From: Actinomycetes bacterium
GTDB lineage: Bacteria; Actinomycetota; Acidimicrobiia; Acidimicrobiales; Microtrichaceae
Length of the DNA: 25,717 nucleotides
Assembly: GCA_023389745.1 (NCBI GenBank)
Contig: JAEWED010000225.1
Coordinates: forward strand, 1-25,717
Direction of reading: 5' to 3'
Every line of letters begins with the position of its first letter. The stretch's first letter is position 1. The notes beneath the pieces were generated by a model. That model was not told the origin of the DNA, did not search any database, and worked only from the letters and a program-made list of their open reading frames with translations. Of this stretch, positions 6,970-14,004 are shown piece after piece. The translations under genes were made by a program, and so were the position numbers.

Positions 6970-8489
6970 GCACCGCGGCACGATCGACGCACACCCCGGA
7001 GCACTTCGCCGCACTGTTCGACCCCGCCGGCATCGTGATCGCCGGCGCCTCGACCCACCCCGGCAAGTTCGGCTTCGTCAGCCTCCACAACATCATCGCC
7101 TCGGGGTACCAGGGCCGGCTCTACGCCACGAACCTCGAGGGCCAGAAGGTGCTCGGCATCGAGACGCTGCGGTCGCTCGACGAGCTGCCCGAGGGCGCTG
7201 CGGACCTGATCTTCGTGTGCACCCCGAAGGGGGCGAACCTCGACCTGCTCACCACGGCCGCCGCCAAGGGCGTCAAGGCCGCGTTCCTGACCTCGGCGGG
7301 CTACGGCGAGGCGGGGCCCGAGGGTCGCCGTGACGAGGACGAGCTCATCGAGCGCTGCGCCGAGCTCGGCATCCTGCTCGTCGGCCCCAACGGGCAGGGC
7401 GTGGTGTCGACCTCGTCGTCCATGTGCGCCCAGATCGTCGCTCCGTACCCGCCGGCGGGTCGCATCGCGGTCGCGTCGCAGTCGGGCAACTTCGTGTCGA
7501 GCTTCATGAACTGGGCCTGCGCGACCGGGGTGGGGATCTCCCGAGCGGTCTCGGCGGGCAACGCCGCCGCGACCGGTGTCGCCGACTTCCTGGAGCACTA
7601 CGCGACCGACCCCGGCACGTCGGTCGCACTGGCCTACGTCGAGGGCATCAGCGAGGGACGGCGCTTCTACGACTCGCTGCGCGGCGTCGCCGCACAGATG
7701 CCCGTCGTGGTGGTGAAGGGCGGCGCCACCGCGGGCGGCGCCCGCGCCGCGGCCAGCCACACCGGTTCGCTCGCCACCGACGACACCACCTTCGACGGGG
7801 CGTGCCGTCAGGCGGGCGTCACCCGCGCCGCGAACGTCGAAGAGGCCTTCGAGGCCGCCGCGACGTTCGCGACCCAGCCGCTGCCGAAGGGCAACCGGGT
7901 CGTGGTCATGACCACCGCCGGAGGTTGGGGCGTCGTGACCGCCGACGCGATCACCCGTGACCGCGACCTCGAGCTGGTGGCGCTGCCCGAGGACCTGCTC
8001 GCGCAGATCGACGAGCACCTCCCGCCGCGCTGGTCCCGCAACAACCCCGTCGACCTGGCCGGCGGCGAGACCCGCGACACGATCCCCACGGTGATGGAGC
8101 TCATCGCCGCCCATCCCGACGTCGACGCGATCGTCTACCTGGGTCTCGGCATCCAGTCGAACCAGGCGCGCATGCTGCGTGAGGGTCCCTTCGCGGACGA
8201 CGCCGACGTCGAGCGGATCGTCGCCTACCACGAGCGTCAGGACACCCGCTTCGCCCAGGCCGCGCACGACATCTCGGTGGCGACGGGCAAGCCGATCCTC
8301 ACCGCGACCGAGCTGGTGGCCGCGTTCCCCGACAACCCCGGCCCGGCCACGGTGCGCGCCACCGGTCGTCTCTGCTACCCGTCGGCCGATCGTGCGGTCA
8401 CCGCGCTCGGGCACCTGTGGCGTCGCAGCCGCTACCTGCAGCGGCGCGGCCTGCCCACCGACGCCCCGGCCGACGACGGGACCACATGA
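6966..8489 (+). CDS. ADP-forming acyl/acetyl-CoA synthetase, alpha (CoA-binding) subunit
   Basis: 507 aa. The order is an N-terminal CoA-binding Rossmann domain (FDPAGIVIAGASTHPGKFGF, about residues 18-37), then two succinyl-CoA-ligase-like flavodoxin domains. VASQSGNF lies at about 169-176, and AASHTGSLA carries the phosphorylated histidine (H265), as expected for the alpha subunit. In most relatives a GPNCxG motif is found where this protein has GPNGQG (about 140-145), so that cysteine is replaced by glycine. The gene overlaps the beta subunit by 4 bp and the next gene by 4 bp (both ATGA). The C-terminal 60 residues, including YPSADRAVTALGHLWRRSRY, resemble the CoA-ligase tail. The family is clear; whether it uses acetate, a branched-chain or an aryl acid is not. 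Confidence 0.88.
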   Translation: MSTAARSTHTPEHFAALFDPAGIVIAGASTHPGKFGFVSLHNIIASGYQGRLYATNLEGQKVLGIETLRSLDELPEGAADLIFVCTPKGANLDLLTTAAAKGVKAAFLTSAGYGEAGPEGRRDEDELIERCAELGILLVGPNGQGVVSTSSSMCAQIVAPYPPAGRIAVASQSGNFVSSFMNWACATGVGISRAVSAGNAAATGVADFLEHYATDPGTSVALAYVEGISEGRRFYDSLRGVAAQMPVVVVKGGATAGGARAAASHTGSLATDDTTFDGACRQAGVTRAANVEEAFEAAATFATQPLPKGNRVVVMTTAGGWGVVTADAITRDRDLELVALPEDLLAQIDEHLPPRWSRNNPVDLAGGETRDTIPTVMELIAAHPDVDAIVYLGLGIQSNQARMLREGPFADDADVERIVAYHERQDTRFAQAAHDISVATGKPILTATELVAAFPDNPGPATVRATGRLCYPSADRAVTALGHLWRRSRYLQRRGLPTDAPADDGTT

Positions 8490-10114
8490 GCGACGAGGAC
8501 CCGCCTTCGGGCGGCGGAGGACGCACGCCGGCCGAGCGCGCCGGAGCGACACCGCTGGACCCGGACCGCTTCAAGGCCAACGCCGGCATGCCCGTCGTTC
8601 GGCGCCACCGGGCCGAGGGTGCCGACATCGTCGAGCCCGAGGCGGCGCTCGACGACACCCCGGTGGTCCGGCGCGCCCGGTCGGCCAGCACCCGACGCCG
8701 CCCCCGCTCGGCAGCACCGTGGTTCGTCGGCGCGGCGGTGCTCGCGCTGATCGCGCTCGCCGCTGGCGCCCTGGTCGTGGTGAACCGACCCGACACCGAG
8801 CTCGCCGCGGGCGCACCACCGGCGTCGTACGCGTCGACACCCGTGCTGTCGGCCCGTCGGGTGCCCGAGGCGCTCGCGCGCCCCGTCGCCGCCCGGAAGC
8901 TGCGCGAAGCGGTCGCCCCGGTGCTGGCGACCGCACCACCCGACACCTGCCTCGAGGTCCGCGACGGCGGCAACGTCGTCGTGTCGCACCAGGCGACGAC
9001 GCCCCTGATCCCGGCGTCGAACCTCAAGCTGCTCACCGCCGACGCCGCGCTCGACGTGCTCGGTGCCGACACACGGCTCTCGACGCGCTTCGTGACCGAC
9101 GGAGCACCGACCGACGGCTCGGTCGTGCGGGGCAACCTCTACATGGTCGGCGGCGGCGACCCGCTGCTCACCACCGGCGCCTACAACTCGCGGCTGCCCA
9201 ACGGGAAGCAGCCGGTCACCGACATGGACGACGTCGCCGACCAGATCGCGGCGACCGGCATCACCCAGATCACCGGCTCCGTCGTCTGCGACGGCTCCCG
9301 CTACGACGCGGTGCGCAACACGCCGTCGTGGCCGGACCGCTTCTTCGACCAGGGGCAGGTCGCCCGGCTGTCGGCACTGCTCGTCGACGACGCCTGGCGC
9401 TCGACCGGCGGCCCGGCGGACGACCCCGACGTGCATGCCGCGTCGGTGCTCACCGAGCTGCTCGAGGACCGCGGCATCGAGATCGGCGGAGCTCCCACCG
9501 CGGGGGTCGCGCCGGCGGGCGCGCCCCTGCTGACCGAGGTCCCCTCGCTCACGGTCGCCGAGCTGGTCGCCGAGCTGCTCCGCTTCTCGGACAACACGAC
9601 CGCCGAGATGCTCGTCAAGGAGATGGGTGCACAGAAGGGTGCCGGCGGCTCGACCGCCGCTGGGCTCGACGTCGTGCGCGGCTGGATCGAGAGCTCCGGC
9701 ATCCCCGCCGAGGGGGTCACCTTCGACGACGCGTCGGGGCTCTCCGACGCCGATCGCGCCACCTGTTCGTTCCTGGCGACGCTGCTCGCCCGTGGAGGCC
9801 CCGACGGGGTCGTCGCCAACGGGCTCGCGGTGCCGGGTCAGCCCGGCACGCTCGACGACCGCTTCACCGGCGCCGACCTGCGAGACCGGGTCCGGGGCAA
9901 GACCGGCACGCTGCGCAACGCGACCGGGCTGTCGGGCTGGCTGACGACCCGGCCGTCGGTCCCGCTGGCGTTCTCGATCCTCACCAACACCACCGGCCGC
10001 CAGATCAGCGCGGCCGACATCGAGCTCCAGGGCCGGCTCCTGACCGCGATGCTCGACTATCCGGCGTCGCCGGACCTCGCCGCGCTGTCGCCGGCACCGC
10101 CGACGGGGGTGTGA
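8486..10114 (+). CDS. dacB: D-alanyl-D-alanine carboxypeptidase, peptidase S13 / PBP4 type
   Basis: 542 aa. It removes the terminal D-Ala of peptidoglycan peptides and may cut cross-links outside the membrane. A charged, Pro/Arg-rich cytoplasmic region (1-77) precedes one membrane helix (about 78-100), then the penicillin-binding fold. The three active-site motifs are present: SxxK as SNLK (S178-K181), SxN as SDN (368-370) and KTG (472-474, in RGKTGTL). Long insertions between the first two motifs (MVGGGDPLL and after) fit the S13 family. The ATG at 8486 overlaps the stop of the alpha subunit (ATGA). The N-terminal anchor with a long cytoplasmic tail is typical of actinobacterial versions. 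Its place behind an acyl-CoA synthetase gives no clear metabolic link. Confidence 0.92.
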   Translation: MSDEDPPSGGGGRTPAERAGATPLDPDRFKANAGMPVVRRHRAEGADIVEPEAALDDTPVVRRARSASTRRRPRSAAPWFVGAAVLALIALAAGALVVVNRPDTELAAGAPPASYASTPVLSARRVPEALARPVAARKLREAVAPVLATAPPDTCLEVRDGGNVVVSHQATTPLIPASNLKLLTADAALDVLGADTRLSTRFVTDGAPTDGSVVRGNLYMVGGGDPLLTTGAYNSRLPNGKQPVTDMDDVADQIAATGITQITGSVVCDGSRYDAVRNTPSWPDRFFDQGQVARLSALLVDDAWRSTGGPADDPDVHAASVLTELLEDRGIEIGGAPTAGVAPAGAPLLTEVPSLTVAELVAELLRFSDNTTAEMLVKEMGAQKGAGGSTAAGLDVVRGWIESSGIPAEGVTFDDASGLSDADRATCSFLATLLARGGPDGVVANGLAVPGQPGTLDDRFTGADLRDRVRGKTGTLRNATGLSGWLTTRPSVPLAFSILTNTTGRQISAADIELQGRLLTAMLDYPASPDLAALSPAPPTGV

Positions 10115-10773
10115 CGGTGACGGCGCACGTACGGCCGGCCTTCCCGCTGAACGCGCCGTTGCTGCCGGGCATGGCGTTGCCGCTGCGCATCTTCGAACCG
10201 CGCTACCTGGCCATGTTCTCGGAGCTGCTCGCCGGTGACGACCCGAGCTTCACCGTCGCGCTCATCACCCGCGGCCATGAGGTCGGCGGCGGCAGCGGCG
10301 AGGAGCGCGCCGAGGTCGGATGCACGGCGAGGATCATCCAGGCGGCCGAGCACCCGGATCGCCGGTGGTCGGTGCTGGCGGTCGGCACCGAGCGGGTGCG
10401 CATCGACGCGTGGTTGGACGACGCTCCGTACCCACGGGCGCTCGTGGAGCCGTGGCCGGACCCGCCCGACGGCGACGAGGACCTCCCGGACCGCATCGAC
10501 CAGCTCGAGCTCGACGTGCTCGAACTGGTCGCGCTGGCCACCGAGCTGGGGTTGCCCGCGCCCGACCTGGACGGCGACTTCGATCCCGACCCGACCGCCC
10601 GGCTCTACCAGTTCGCGACGATCAGCCCACTCGGTGCGCACGACCGGCAGCGACTGCTGCAGGCACCTGGACTGCCCGAACGCGTCGAGCTCCTCACCGA
10701 GTTGGTCGCCGAGCAGCAGCTCATGCTGCGGGCACACCGCGACATCGGCGGCGGAGACTCGCCGAGCCGCTGA
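10111..10773 (+). CDS. Stand-alone LON N-terminal (substrate-binding) domain protein
   Basis: 220 aa. The first 110 residues resemble the LON peptidase N-terminal domain: FPLNAPLLPGMALPLRIFEPRYLAMF at the N-terminus, then a VGCTARI strand and the VLAVGTERVRI strand. A helical, acidic second half follows. There is no AAA+ module and no protease Ser-Lys dyad, so it is not a protease itself; such stand-alone domains are common and their role is not settled. The GTG at 10111 overlaps the stop of dacB (GTGA); a second GTG at 10117 is possible. It is the last gene of the 6298-10773 unit. Confidence 0.82.
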   Translation: MTVTAHVRPAFPLNAPLLPGMALPLRIFEPRYLAMFSELLAGDDPSFTVALITRGHEVGGGSGEERAEVGCTARIIQAAEHPDRRWSVLAVGTERVRIDAWLDDAPYPRALVEPWPDPPDGDEDLPDRIDQLELDVLELVALATELGLPAPDLDGDFDPDPTARLYQFATISPLGAHDRQRLLQAPGLPERVELLTELVAEQQLMLRAHRDIGGGDSPSR

Positions 10774-10818
10774 ACCAGCGGTGCTACAAAGGGGGACTCA
10801 TCGCAGGAGGGTTCCCCC

Positions 10819-11193
10819 GTGTCACCACCGTCCTCAGGACTCCCGTGGAAGAAGCAGCCCGAGCCCAAGGGCGTCGGTGCACAGGTCGGCGATCTGAAGG
10901 ACCTGGTCGTCGGCTACGCCAAGCAGGAGACGGTCGACCCGCTCAAGACCCTCGGCCGCTACCTCGGGTTCGGCCTGGCCGGTTCCGTGGCCATCGGTGG
11001 GGGACTGGTCCTGTTGCTGCTCGCGCTGCTCAGGGGCCTCCAGGAGCTCACTGTCTTCAACGATCCGTCGCCGACCGGCGACAGCATCTGGTCGTGGGTG
11101 CCCTACGCGATCACCGCGGCCGTCGGGCTGCTGATCGCCGGGCTGTTCCTGCGCAAGCTGATCCAGATGCTCAACGACAAGGGAAGTCGATGA
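10819..11193 (+). CDS. Two-helix membrane protein, holin-X-like (phage_holin_3_6 type)
   Basis: 124 aa. A soluble N-terminal 45 residues with a charged helix is followed by two membrane helices (about 46-73 and 91-112) and a short basic tail. This layout recalls the putative actinobacterial holin-X family, widespread chromosomal membrane proteins with no proven lytic role; the match is by pattern only. The GTG at 10819 is set by a perfect AGGAGG at 10805-10810, 8 nt upstream. A TACAAA at 10785-10790 could be the -10 of a new unit. The stop overlaps the next start (ATGA). No phage genes lie nearby, so it is not evidence of a prophage. Confidence 0.75.
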   Translation: MSPPSSGLPWKKQPEPKGVGAQVGDLKDLVVGYAKQETVDPLKTLGRYLGFGLAGSVAIGGGLVLLLLALLRGLQELTVFNDPSPTGDSIWSWVPYAITAAVGLLIAGLFLRKLIQMLNDKGSR

Positions 11194-11408
11194 CCCAGCA
11201 CAACGGTGGTGACCGCATCTCGCGGGACGACATCAAGTCCAAGCTCGGAGAGATCCAGGGCGACGCCCTCGAGCAGGTCGAGGGCACCAAGAACCAGCTG
11301 CTCGCGATCGGTGCCGGCGTCGGGCTGCTGCTGTTGATCGCCGCCTTCCTGCTCGGCCGTCGCGGCGGCCGCCGGTCCTCGGCGGTCATCGAGGTCCGGC
11401 GTTCCTGA
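11190..11408 (+). CDS. Small one-helix membrane protein
   Basis: 72 aa. An N-terminal amphipathic, acidic segment (DDIKSKLGEIQGDALEQVEG) precedes one membrane helix (about 36-56) and a basic RRGGRRSS tail. The ATG at 11190 overlaps the previous stop by 4 bp, and the following GTG comes 1 nt after its stop, so all three genes are coupled. I do not recognise a named family; similar short proteins are found beside holin-X-like genes in Actinobacteria, by recollection only. Confidence 0.75.
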   Translation: MTQHNGGDRISRDDIKSKLGEIQGDALEQVEGTKNQLLAIGAGVGLLLLIAAFLLGRRGGRRSSAVIEVRRS

Positions 11409-11409
11409 C

Positions 11410-11964
11410 GTGGGCTCCTTCTCGAAGTGGCTCTCGGCGGTCACGCTGTCCAAGCTCTTCGGCGACGGCCTCGGCGCCGACATCGCCGGGCGCGGCGTGG
11501 TCTACCTGGCCGACAACGTCCGCGAGGCGATCGACAAGGACGACGAGCAGCTCACCCACGTCCGGCTGCGCCCCGGTGAGCGCTACACGATCATCGCCAG
11601 GCCGCCGGCGACCCGCCGCGAGCGCAAGCTGGCCGCCCGCCAGAGGGGGCTCGCGCAGCGGCAGCGCAAGGCGACCCGTCCGACGCGCAAGCAGCTGAAG
11701 GCGGCCCGCAAGCTGTCGCGCTCGCAACGGCGCCTCGACCGGGCCCGACCCGGCTCGCGCAAGGAGCGTCGACGGCTCCAGGTCGAGCACCGTCGCGCCG
11801 ATCGGTTCGACAAGGTGATGACCCCGACACGTCGCCAGGCCCGGCTCACCGCCGAGCTCGCCGTGGCCGACGCCCAGCTCGACACGGCGCGCGCCATCAG
11901 CTTCGAACGGGCACGTCAGAGCCGTCGCGGCTCGCGCCGCACCCGCACGACGGTCTACGACTGA
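11410..11964 (+). CDS. Very basic, predicted coiled-coil protein of unknown function
   Basis: 184 aa. Residues 1-60 are a mixed region (FSKWLSAVTLSKLFGDGLGADIAGRGVVYLADNV). From about residue 68 to 145 it is dominated by Arg and Lys with helical spacing, for example KQLKAARKLSRSQRRLDRAR, and the C-terminus ends in a basic SRRGSRRTRTT stretch. This would fit binding to nucleic acid or to anionic membrane or wall polymers, but neither is shown. The GTG at 11410 is chosen because the frame opens 1 nt after the upstream stop. It ends the three-gene unit; a GC-rich hairpin begins just after the stop. Confidence 0.7.
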   Translation: MGSFSKWLSAVTLSKLFGDGLGADIAGRGVVYLADNVREAIDKDDEQLTHVRLRPGERYTIIARPPATRRERKLAARQRGLAQRQRKATRPTRKQLKAARKLSRSQRRLDRARPGSRKERRRLQVEHRRADRFDKVMTPTRRQARLTAELAVADAQLDTARAISFERARQSRRGSRRTRTTVYD

Positions 11965-11966
11965 AC

Positions 11967-11990
11967 CGTCGCCCGCCCGGCGGGCGGACG
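11967..11990 (+). terminator. Hairpin after the basic-protein gene
   Basis: CGCCCG / CGGGCG pair in a 6-bp core (11970-11975 with 11981-11986) around a 5-nt loop, extended by CGT/ACG across a one-base bulge. It begins 3 nt after the stop and has no T tract. It probably separates the 10819-11964 unit from the tRNA-modification unit. Confidence 0.4.
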
Positions 11991-12047
11991 ACCGGCCGCG
12001 GCCACCACGAAGTGCCGGGACCGCCGGAACCGGAGCATCATGGGGGC

Positions 12048-12248
12048 GTGATCGTCCGCCTGAGGAACCCCGCCCGAGAGGTGACCCAACCGGGACCAGC
12101 TCTGGTGTCGGTGCTGCTCGAACGGCTCGACATCAACCGCGAGTCGGTCCTGGTGATCCGCAACGGCACGCTCGTGCCCGGCGACACGATGCTCGAGGAC
12201 GACGACGTGGTCGAGGTGCGCCCGGTGATCTCCGGTGGCGCCGCGTGA
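12048..12248 (+). CDS. ttuB: Ubiquitin-like sulfur carrier, ThiS/MoaD/TtuB type
   Basis: 66 aa from the GTG at 12048. The protein has the beta-grasp pattern of ThiS/MoaD-type sulfur carriers: MIVRLRNPAREV, a helix with VSVLLERLDI, then ESVLVIRNGTLVPGDTMLEDDDVVEVRPVISGG. In this family the C-terminal Gly-Gly is adenylated by an E1-like enzyme and turned into a thiocarboxylate. Here two alanines follow (ISGGAA), so a protease may be needed first. The next gene is a TtuA-type tRNA thiolase overlapping by 4 bp (GTGA), which makes TtuB the best functional name. A longer start at 12012 is possible but adds only Pro/Gly/His residues. A weak CATCAT box ends 6 nt before the GTG. No E1-like gene is in the window. 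Confidence 0.82.
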   Translation: MIVRLRNPAREVTQPGPALVSVLLERLDINRESVLVIRNGTLVPGDTMLEDDDVVEVRPVISGGAA

Positions 12249-13213
12249 AGTGCCGGGTGTGCAAGGGGCCGGCGGTCATCGACGTCCGCCGGGGCAACTC
12301 CAACTTCTGCCCGGAGCACTTCACCAAGTTCTGCCGTGACCAGGTCGCACGGGCGATCAGCGACTTCGAGATGATCGGTCGCGACGACCGGGTGCTCGTC
12401 GCGGTGTCCGGCGGCAAGGACTCCCTGGCGGTCTGGGACATGCTCGTCGGTCTGGGGTACGCCGCGGACGGGTTCTACGTCGGGCTCGGCATCGGCGACT
12501 ACAGCGACACCTCGGCGCGCTATGCCCGTGCGTTCGCCGCCGAGCGCGGCCTGCACCTCGTCGAGGTCGACCTGGTCGAGCGCTACGGCTTCGACGTGCC
12601 CACCGGGTCGCGCGCCGCCCGCCGCGCCCCGTGCTCCGCGTGCGGCACCAGCAAGCGCCACCTGTTCGACGCCGCGGCGATCGAGGGCGGCTACGACGTG
12701 CTCGTCACGGGGCACAACCTGGACGACGAGGCGGCCGTGCTGTTCGGCAACGTGCTGCGCTGGCAGACCGAGTACCTGGCGCGACAGATGCCGGTGCTGC
12801 CCGCCCGGGGCGGGTTCCCGCGCAAGGTGAAGCCGCTGGTGCGGCTCTCGGAGCGTGAGACCGCGGCGTACTGCATCATCAACGGCATCGACTACCTGGT
12901 CGACGAGTGCCCGATGGCGGCCGGCAACAAGCACATCGGCTACAAGGAAGCGCTCAACGAGATCGAGCTGACCTCGCCCGGTTCGAAGTCCGAGTTCTAC
13001 TTCGGCTTCCTCCGCCGGGCCGCGGAGCGGTTCCGCGACCAGGAACCCGGAGCGGACGACGACCCGACGCTCGGCCTGTGCACCCGTTGCGGCGCGCCGA
13101 GCTCGTCCGAGCTGTGCGCGTTCTGCCGACTGGTGGAGCAGGCCACCCGACCCGACACCCGACCGGTCTCGATCACGAGACCGCACAGCAGCTCCGGAGA
13201 GCGCCCCGCATGA
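12245..13213 (+). CDS. ttuA: tRNA 2-thiolation enzyme, TtuA/TtcA family
   Basis: 322 aa. It likely thiolates position 2 of (ribo)thymidine 54 in the tRNA T-loop, using sulfur from the ubiquitin-like carrier. The order is an N-terminal zinc finger (C3, C6, C22, H25), the ATP PP-loop SGGKDS at 55-60, CSACG with C130 and C133, GHNLDDEA at 156-163, DECP with C222, and a C-terminal zinc finger (C279/C282 and C291/C294). Three cysteines at 130, 133 and 222 are the [4Fe-4S] ligands of Thermus TtuA, as I recall the numbering. Two zinc fingers plus this triad separate TtuA from TtcA, which acts on C32. The GTG at 12245 overlaps ttuB, and the stop overlaps trmI (ATGA). The final 25 residues look disordered. 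Confidence 0.9.
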   Translation: MKCRVCKGPAVIDVRRGNSNFCPEHFTKFCRDQVARAISDFEMIGRDDRVLVAVSGGKDSLAVWDMLVGLGYAADGFYVGLGIGDYSDTSARYARAFAAERGLHLVEVDLVERYGFDVPTGSRAARRAPCSACGTSKRHLFDAAAIEGGYDVLVTGHNLDDEAAVLFGNVLRWQTEYLARQMPVLPARGGFPRKVKPLVRLSERETAAYCIINGIDYLVDECPMAAGNKHIGYKEALNEIELTSPGSKSEFYFGFLRRAAERFRDQEPGADDDPTLGLCTRCGAPSSSELCAFCRLVEQATRPDTRPVSITRPHSSSGERPA

Positions 13214-13983
13214 CCAGTCTCCTCGCCGACGGCGAGCTCGTTCAGTTCCTCGACTCGAAGGGTCGCCGCTACCAGGTGGTCCTCGAGCACGGCAAGGAGT
13301 TCCACTCGCACTCCGGGTTCGTGCCCCACGACGAGGTCATCGGCTGCCCCGAGGGCACCACGGTGCGCACGACCCGTGGCCAGGGCTACATCGTGCTGCG
13401 CCCGACGCTGTCGGACTTCATCCTCAAGATGCCCCGTGGCGCCCAGGTGATCTACCCGAAGGACATCGGGCCGATCCTGATGCTCGCCGACATCAGCCCC
13501 GGCATGCGCATCCTCGAGTCCGGGGTCGGATCGGGCGCCCTGTCGACGGCGATGCTGCGCGCCGGTGCCGAGATCGTCGGCTACGAGCTGCGCGAGGACT
13601 TCGCGAACCGTGCCCGCTCCAACGTGTCGCAGTTCCTGGGACCGGCGGCCCTCGACCGCTACCACGTCGAGCTGCGCGACTGCTACGAGGGCATCGACGC
13701 CGAGGACATCGACCGGGTCGTGCTCGACCTGCCCGAGCCGTGGCAGGTCGTGCCCCACGCCGCCGCGGCGATTCGCCCGGGCGGCATCCTCGTCGCCTAC
13801 ACGCCCAGCGTGATCCAGGTCAGCCAGCTGCGTGAGGCCCTGGCCAAGTCGGCCTTCTTCGGCGCCGAGACCGTCGAGGTCATGCAGCGCGGCTGGTACG
13901 TCGAGGGGCACGCGGTGCGCCCCGACCACCGGATGGTCGGCCACACCGGCTTCCTCACCCACGCCCGCCTCGGCGCGGCCTGA
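13210..13983 (+). CDS. trmI: tRNA (adenine58-N1)-methyltransferase
   Basis: 257 aa. It methylates N1 of A58 in the tRNA T-loop with S-adenosylmethionine; family members form tetramers. The N-terminal beta domain (about 1-65, with HGKEFHSHSGFVPHDEVIG) is followed by a Rossmann methyltransferase: PRGAQVIYPKDIGPIL, motif I ILESGVGSGALS (101-112), the acidic GYELRED turn (124-130) and DLPEPW with the catalytic-site Asp (about D173). The C-terminus has REALAKSAFF and a GHTGFLTHARL ending typical of TrmI. It overlaps ttuA by 4 bp. In Thermus, m1A58 promotes 2-thiolation of T54, which fits this gene order. Confidence 0.95.
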   Translation: MTSLLADGELVQFLDSKGRRYQVVLEHGKEFHSHSGFVPHDEVIGCPEGTTVRTTRGQGYIVLRPTLSDFILKMPRGAQVIYPKDIGPILMLADISPGMRILESGVGSGALSTAMLRAGAEIVGYELREDFANRARSNVSQFLGPAALDRYHVELRDCYEGIDAEDIDRVVLDLPEPWQVVPHAAAAIRPGGILVAYTPSVIQVSQLREALAKSAFFGAETVEVMQRGWYVEGHAVRPDHRMVGHTGFLTHARLGAA

Positions 13984-14004
13984 GCCGCTCGCCGGACCGA
14001 CCCC

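Noticed and set aside
6249..8552. A 767-codon open frame on the minus strand opposite the acyl-CoA synthetase genes
   Set aside because: It is the antisense of two well-supported genes, has low-complexity Arg/Gly/His/Ser content and no recognisable motif. Long antisense frames are expected at this GC content.
10819..11193. Holin-like protein as a sign of a prophage
   Set aside because: No integrase, capsid, tail, lysin or attachment site is nearby, and this family is common in ordinary actinobacterial chromosomes.
12012..12047. Upstream GTG at 12012 for the ubiquitin-like carrier
   Set aside because: It adds twelve Pro/Gly/His-rich residues before the first beta strand; the GTG at 12048 gives the usual length and start.
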